Shown: positions 4,585 through 8,203 of the stretch, piece by piece
Position numbering within the stretch: position 1 is the stretch's first letter
Layout of the letters: the number at the start of each line of letters is the position of its first letter
Assembly: GCA_030610965.1 (NCBI GenBank)
Contig: JAUWQU010000137.1
Span: 1 to 8,203, forward strand
Source of the DNA: Phycisphaerae bacterium
GTDB lineage: Bacteria; Planctomycetota; Phycisphaerae; SM23-33
DNA length: 8,203 nt
Direction of reading: 5' to 3'
Notes under the pieces: generated by a model
The model's database searches: none
What the model was told of the DNA's origin: nothing
The model's input: the letters and a program-made list of their open reading frames with translations, nothing else
Made by a program: the position numbers and the translations under genes

Positions 4585-7554
4585 CTACCCCTGCGTCTTG
4601 GCCTCGGCGGCGAAATATCTGGCCAGGAACTGGCCGGTGTACGATTCGGTATTGGCGGCGACGGTTTCCGGTGTGCCCTCGGCCACGATCAAGCCGCCGC
4701 CATCGCCGCCATCGGGGCCGAGGTCCACTATCCAGTCGGCGCACTTTATGACGTCCAGGTTGTGCTCGATAATCACCACCGTGTTGCCCATGTCGGCCAG
4801 GCGGTTGAGCACGTTGAGCAGATTGTGGATGTCCGCGAAGTGCAGGCCGGTCGTCGGCTCGTCCAGCCCGTAGAGCGTGTGCCCGGTGGCGGTCTTGCCC
4901 AGCTCGCTGGCGAGTTTGACTCGCTGTGCCTCGCCGCCGGAGAGTGTGGTGGAGCTCTGGCCCAGTTCGACGTAGCTGAGCCCCACGTCGTTGAGGGCCT
5001 TGAGCAACTGCTTGATCTTCGAGAAGCTGTCAAAGAAGCTCAATGCCTCCTCGACGCGCATGTTCAGCACGTCGGCGACAGTCTTGCCCTTGTAGCGGAC
5101 CTCGAGCGTCTCGCGGTTGTACCGCGCGCCGTGGCACTGGTGGCACTCGACGTAAACGTCCGGCAGGAAGTGCATCTCGATCCGCTTGGTGCCCTGGCCC
5201 TGGCAGGCCTCGCACCGGCCGCCCTTTACGTTGAAACTGAACCGACCCGGCTTGTAGCCGCGGATCTTCGCCTCGCGGGTCTTGGCGAAAAGCTGGCGGA
5301 TCAGATCGAACACGCCCGTGTAAGTGGCCGGGTTGCTCCTGGGGGTGCGCCCGATGGGCGACTGGTCGATCTCGATTACCTTGTCGATCTTGCCGAGGCC
5401 GAGGATCTTGTCGTGCTCGCCTGGCCTCTCTCGCGAGCTTGTCAGCCGGCGGCGCAGTGTCCGAAGCAAAGTCAGGTTCACCAGCGTGCTCTTGCCGGAG
5501 CCGCTGACGCCCGTGACGCAGATGATCCCGCCGACGGGGAACTTCACGTCGATGTCCTTGAGGTTGTTCTCCCGGCAGCCGCGAAGCTCCAGGGCCTTTC
5601 GCCGCGAGAGCTTCCGCCGGCGCGCGGGCGTTTCGAACCGCATCGCGCCGGAAATGTACTTGCCCGTCATCGACTCGGGCGCCCGGCAGATGTCGTCGAG
5701 CTGGCCCTGGCCGACGATCCGCCCGCCGTGTCGCCCCGCGGCAGGGCCCATGTCGATGATCTCGTCGGCGCAACGAATGGTCTCCTCGTCGTGCTCGACG
5801 ACGATCACGGTATTGCCCATGTCGCGCAGGTGCAGCAGCGTGCGGATCAGGCGGGCGTTGTCGCGCTGGTGCAGGCCGATGGTCGGCTCGTCCAGCACGT
5901 AGCAGACGCCGACGAGCCCGCTGCCGACCTGCGTCGCCAGGCGGATCCGCTGGGCCTCGCCGCCTGACAGCGTGGCAGACCTTCGGTTGAGGGTGATGTA
6001 GTCGAGCCCCACGTCGGCCAGGAAACGCATGCGGTGGTGGATCTCGCGGAGGATTGTCGCGGCGATCTGGGTCTTCTCGGCGTCGAGCTCAAGCGTGTCG
6101 AAGAACGCCAGGGCCTCGGTGATGCCCATGCGGGTGACTTCGTCGATGTTCCGCTCGGCGACCTTGACGGCCAGGCTGGCGGGCCTCAGCCTGGCCCCGC
6201 CGCAGGCCCGGCACGCCTGTTCGGAAAGATACCCGTGCAAGCGGGCCTTGACGTACTCGCTGTCGGTCTTCTTCCATCGTCGGTCGAGGTTGGGGATCAC
6301 GCCCTCCCAGCCGTGGCTTGCGTCGCCGGTGAGCAGGGCCCCGCGAACCGACTTGGGCATTTCCCGGACCGGCAGCGACGGCAGTACGCTGTACTCGCGG
6401 CAGAACTGACGCAGCAGCCGGTTGTAAAAAATGTTCATCCGCTTGCCGCCGTGCCGCCACGCGTCGACCGCGCCCTGGCTAAGCGACAGCGACTGGTCCG
6501 GCAGAATCAGCTCCGGGTCGAACTCCAAAATCGTGCCAAGCCCGTCGCAGGCCTCGCACGCGCCGTACGGCGAGTTGAAGCTGAACATCCGCGGGCTGAG
6601 TTCCGCAAGGCTCGCCTCCGGGTGCTCCGGGCAGGCATACGTGGCTGAGAAAACTCGGTCCCGCCAGTGCCCGTTAGCGGTCCCGGCCGGGTCTTTCGAA
6701 TCGTCCGGCGTGGCGGGGTCTTCGTGCGTTATCGTCACCAGCCCGCCGGCCAGGCCAAGGGCCGTCTCGATGCTGTCGGACAGGCGAATGCGAACGGATT
6801 CCTTGAGGATAAGCCGGTCTACGACCACCTCTATGTCGTGGACCTTGTACTTGCTGAGCTCCGGCAGGCTCTTGAGGTCGTGGATATGCCCGTCGATCCG
6901 CACGCGAACGTAGCCCTCGCGCCGGATGTGCCTCAGCATCTCCTGGTGCTGGCCCTTCTTGCCTCGAACGATCGGGGCCAGGACCATGAACCGCGTGCCC
7001 TCTGGCAGTTGGAACAGGGCGTCGACCATCTGGCTGACGGTCTGGCTGGTGATGGACCGCCCGCAGATCCAGCAGTGCGGCTCGCCGACGCGGGCGAAGA
7101 GCAATCGGAGGTAATCGTATATCTCCGTGGTGGTTGCGACTGTGGAGCGCGGGTTGCTGCTGCCGCCGCCGCGCTGCTCGATCGCCACCGTCGGCGGCAG
7201 GCCCTCGATGTGCTCGACGTCCGGCTTGGAAAGCTGCTCGAGAAACTGCCTCGCGTAGGCCGAGAGGCTCTCGACGTACTTCCGCTGGCCCTCGGCATAG
7301 ATCGTGTCGAACGCCAGCGAACTCTTGCCCGATCCGCTGAGGCCAGTAATGACCACCAGCTTGTCGCGAGGGATGCGGACGTCGATGTTGCGGAGATTGT
7401 GCTCTTTGGCGCCGAGGATTACGATTTCACGCGTCTTGACCGAACCTCCCGGCCGGGTTGCGCGAGCGGCCTGCCCCTCGTCGCCGACCGCGACAGGAGT
7501 GACTTTTCCACGCGAGGATGTCAATTCCGTTTCCGCCATACGTAGGTAAATCAT
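4585..7554 (-). CDS. uvrA: Excinuclease ABC subunit A (UvrA)
   Basis: Role: dimeric ATPase that finds bulky DNA lesions and loads UvrB in nucleotide excision repair, in the cytoplasm on DNA. Seen: 989 residues. ATPase I: Walker A GLSGSGKSS (71-79), signature LSGGEAQR (529-536), Walker B LDEP (554-557), His588. ATPase II: Walker A GVSGSGKST (682-690), signature LSGGEAQR (871-878), Walker B LDEP (897-900), His931. Zinc modules: C308-x2-H311 with C333-x2-C336, and C781-x2-C784 with C804-x2-C807; the first has His where most UvrAs have Cys. The core begins near residue 42 (REIVILGAKEHNL), so about 40 residues form a low-complexity N-terminal extension. Start: ATG at 7554 (GGGGG about 10 bases upstream) or ATG at 7539 (residue 6); the promoter position favours the latter. 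Transcribed alone; UvrB and UvrC are not in this window. No LexA-type box seen. Confidence 0.98.
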   Translation of the reverse strand: MIYLRMAETELTSSRGKVTPVAVGDEGQAARATRPGGSVKTREIVILGAKEHNLRNIDVRIPRDKLVVITGLSGSGKSSLAFDTIYAEGQRKYVESLSAYARQFLEQLSKPDVEHIEGLPPTVAIEQRGGGSSNPRSTVATTTEIYDYLRLLFARVGEPHCWICGRSITSQTVSQMVDALFQLPEGTRFMVLAPIVRGKKGQHQEMLRHIRREGYVRVRIDGHIHDLKSLPELSKYKVHDIEVVVDRLILKESVRIRLSDSIETALGLAGGLVTITHEDPATPDDSKDPAGTANGHWRDRVFSATYACPEHPEASLAELSPRMFSFNSPYGACEACDGLGTILEFDPELILPDQSLSLSQGAVDAWRHGGKRMNIFYNRLLRQFCREYSVLPSLPVREMPKSVRGALLTGDASHGWEGVIPNLDRRWKKTDSEYVKARLHGYLSEQACRACGGARLRPASLAVKVAERNIDEVTRMGITEALAFFDTLELDAEKTQIAATILREIHHRMRFLADVGLDYITLNRRSATLSGGEAQRIRLATQVGSGLVGVCYVLDEPTIGLHQRDNARLIRTLLHLRDMGNTVIVVEHDEETIRCADEIIDMGPAAGRHGGRIVGQGQLDDICRAPESMTGKYISGAMRFETPARRRKLSRRKALELRGCRENNLKDIDVKFPVGGIICVTGVSGSGKSTLVNLTLLRTLRRRLTSSRERPGEHDKILGLGKIDKVIEIDQSPIGRTPRSNPATYTGVFDLIRQLFAKTREAKIRGYKPGRFSFNVKGGRCEACQGQGTKRIEMHFLPDVYVECHQCHGARYNRETLEVRYKGKTVADVLNMRVEEALSFFDSFSKIKQLLKALNDVGLSYVELGQSSTTLSGGEAQRVKLASELGKTATGHTLYGLDEPTTGLHFADIHNLLNVLNRLADMGNTVVIIEHNLDVIKCADWIVDLGPDGGDGGGLIVAEGTPETVAANTESYTGQFLARYFAAEAKTQG

Positions 7555-7556
7555 GC

Positions 7557-7585
7557 ATTATACACCCCCACGGCCCGGGCTACAA
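7557..7585 (-). promoter_or_regulatory. Candidate uvrA promoter, overlapping the start region
   Basis: On the minus strand TTGTAG (7585-7580) and a perfect TATAAT (7562-7557) are 17 bp apart. The -10 lies 2 bases upstream of the first possible uvrA ATG (7554-7552). Transcription would therefore begin at about 7550, inside that codon, and the mRNA would have to start translation at the second ATG (7539) with a leader of only about 10 bases. Confidence 0.5.
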
Positions 7586-7951
7586 CCCGTTGCCGACCGG
7601 AGCCGGAATAAGGCCGGTCTGGACAGTTGGCGCAGTCCGGCCTGTGCGGTGGAAGATGCAGGGCTGGCGGCGTGCCTCCGGCGCCCACGTTTCTGGGGCC
7701 ACCGGCCTTTCGCAAGCATGCTCCGGCGAGGCTATCGTAAACCATCCCGCCAGCAACATACTTGAGTTGACCAGCCCCCCTCGCCAGGCAACCCGGACAT
7801 GCTTCCGGCACCAGCCGGGGAAACATGGCGCCGCCAATGCCGGGAAGCGCTGGCGGTCGCGGTCGTCGAGGAAGATGTTCCGCCAATCGTTCCCGCCAGC
7901 GGTAACGCGATAGATTGCGCCTTGATATTCAACGAGAAACACTCTGACCAT
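7580..7951 (-). pseudogene. Remnant of REP-associated tyrosine transposase (RAYT, Y1/IS200-like)
   Basis: Seen: a 123-codon frame starting MVRVFLVEYQGAIYRVTAGG and continuing NDWRNIFLDDRDRQRF (residues 21-36). Known: intact RAYTs begin almost identically (M-x-R-x-x-R-x-EYxGAxYHVTxRGNxRxxIFxDDxDRxRF). The likeness stops near residue 40. The rest of the frame (to 7580) has none of the family's later landmarks: no His-x-His pair (normally NHYH), no catalytic Tyr helix, no HLNPVRA-like segment. Even in the retained part the usual YHVTARGN reads YRVTAGGN. Intact members are roughly 200-300 residues, so this is a decayed 5' fragment and surely cannot transpose. No ribosome-binding site is visible before the ATG at 7951. 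Direct repeats lie just upstream (7990-8089). The DNA from 7580 to about 7843 shows no recognisable gene in any frame. Confidence 0.6.
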
Positions 7952-7989
7952 ACCGTTAGATTACGCAACGAATACCTGCTCGGTAACCC

Positions 7990-8089
7990 TTATTTTATAG
8001 TTTAAGGGCTGACCCCAATGCCGTCCGTTATTTTATAGTTTAAGGGATGACCCCAATGACGGCCTAAGGGCTGACCCCAATGCCGTCCG
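7990..8089. repeat. Three direct repeats with core TAAGGGCTGACCCCAATG
   Basis: The core lies at 8003-8020, 8041-8058 (one mismatch, A for C) and 8065-8082. The first two are preceded by the same AT-rich segment TTATTTTATAGTT (from 7990 and 8028), giving a 38-bp period; the third lacks it and follows at 24 bp. Copies 1 and 3 are followed by CCGTCCG. CCCTTA (7987-7992) and TAAGGG (8003-8008) can pair around the first AT-rich segment. Read on the minus strand the motif is CATTGGGGTCAGCCCTTA. Similar GGGGTCAG-type motifs are often found just upstream of RAYT transposase genes, which fits the remnant at 7951. Confidence 0.85.
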
Positions 8090-8178
8090 TACTTGGCCTC
8101 GTAGTCGGCCGGTAAGCCGCCGGGGTCCGCCCCATCCACGTACGCATTCCACCCCCCTCTCCGCCCCGCGGCGGCCCG

Positions 8179-8203
8179 TATTTTTTATTTTAAGGGCTGC
8201 CCC
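8179..8203. repeat. Fourth, degenerate copy of the TAAGGGCTGACCCC repeat, cut by window edge
   Basis: TATTTTTTATTT followed by TAAGGGCTGCCCC (8191-8203) matches the AT-rich segment and core of the repeats at 7990-8089, with one A missing from GACCCC. It is preceded by CCCG rather than CCG-T-T. The copy continues past the window, so the array may be longer than shown. Confidence 0.6.

Noticed and set aside
4404..4873. Plus-strand frames of 115 and 147 codons across the palindrome and the uvrA end
   Set aside because: Their content is just the translated palindrome followed by antisense uvrA; no start signal.
4762..5967. 401-codon plus-strand frame opposite uvrA
   Set aside because: Antisense shadow of uvrA, which is fully supported by its motifs along the whole length.
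7990..8203. CRISPR array
   Set aside because: Repeats are spaced unevenly (38, 24 and 126 bp), lie next to each other without unique spacers of constant length, and no cas gene is present.

Overview
The window is GC-rich bacterial chromosomal DNA, apparently from an uncultured or little-studied lineage. A planctomycete (Phycisphaerae-like) source is my best guess. It rests on the style of the phosphohexomutase and UvrA, the 'NPY-SP' start of one small membrane protein, and the many intergenic palindromes and repeats next to a decayed REP-associated transposase. It is an inference, not a demonstration.

Layout, left to right. (1) 1-335, minus: N-terminal part of a lipoprotein gene that runs off the left edge, preceded by a textbook sigma70-type promoter (TTGACA-16 bp-TATAAT). 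(2) 487-1872, plus, divergent from it: a complete phosphomannomutase/phosphoglucomutase whose metal loop reads D-G-D-A-A-R instead of D-G-D-x-D-R. (3) 1873-2139: intergenic DNA with a 7-bp tandem repeat, a perfect 9-bp hairpin and a GCGACC-rich block. (4) 2140-4373, plus: a tight three-gene operon of small multi-pass membrane proteins. They share a C-terminal signature (YP-x-FLL-x-WF-x-R-x-x-VK) and look like tandem paralogues; the middle one is itself an internal duplication. Function unknown. (5) 4374-4584: gap between convergent genes, filled by a large imperfect palindrome plus an extra copy of its left arm. (6) 4585-7554, minus: complete uvrA, the DNA-damage recognition ATPase of nucleotide excision repair. 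Its promoter -10 box lies only 2 bp upstream of the first possible ATG. (7) 7555-8203: no intact gene. It holds the remnant of a REP-associated tyrosine transposase (minus) and, upstream of that remnant, a cluster of direct repeats built on TAAGGGCTGACCCCAATG.

The genes do not form one pathway: a housekeeping sugar-phosphate enzyme and a DNA-repair gene flank an uncharacterised membrane-protein operon. The most unusual items are that tandem membrane-protein family, the altered metal ligand of the phosphohexomutase, and the three different intergenic repeat families. I see no CRISPR, defence, phage or RNA gene.
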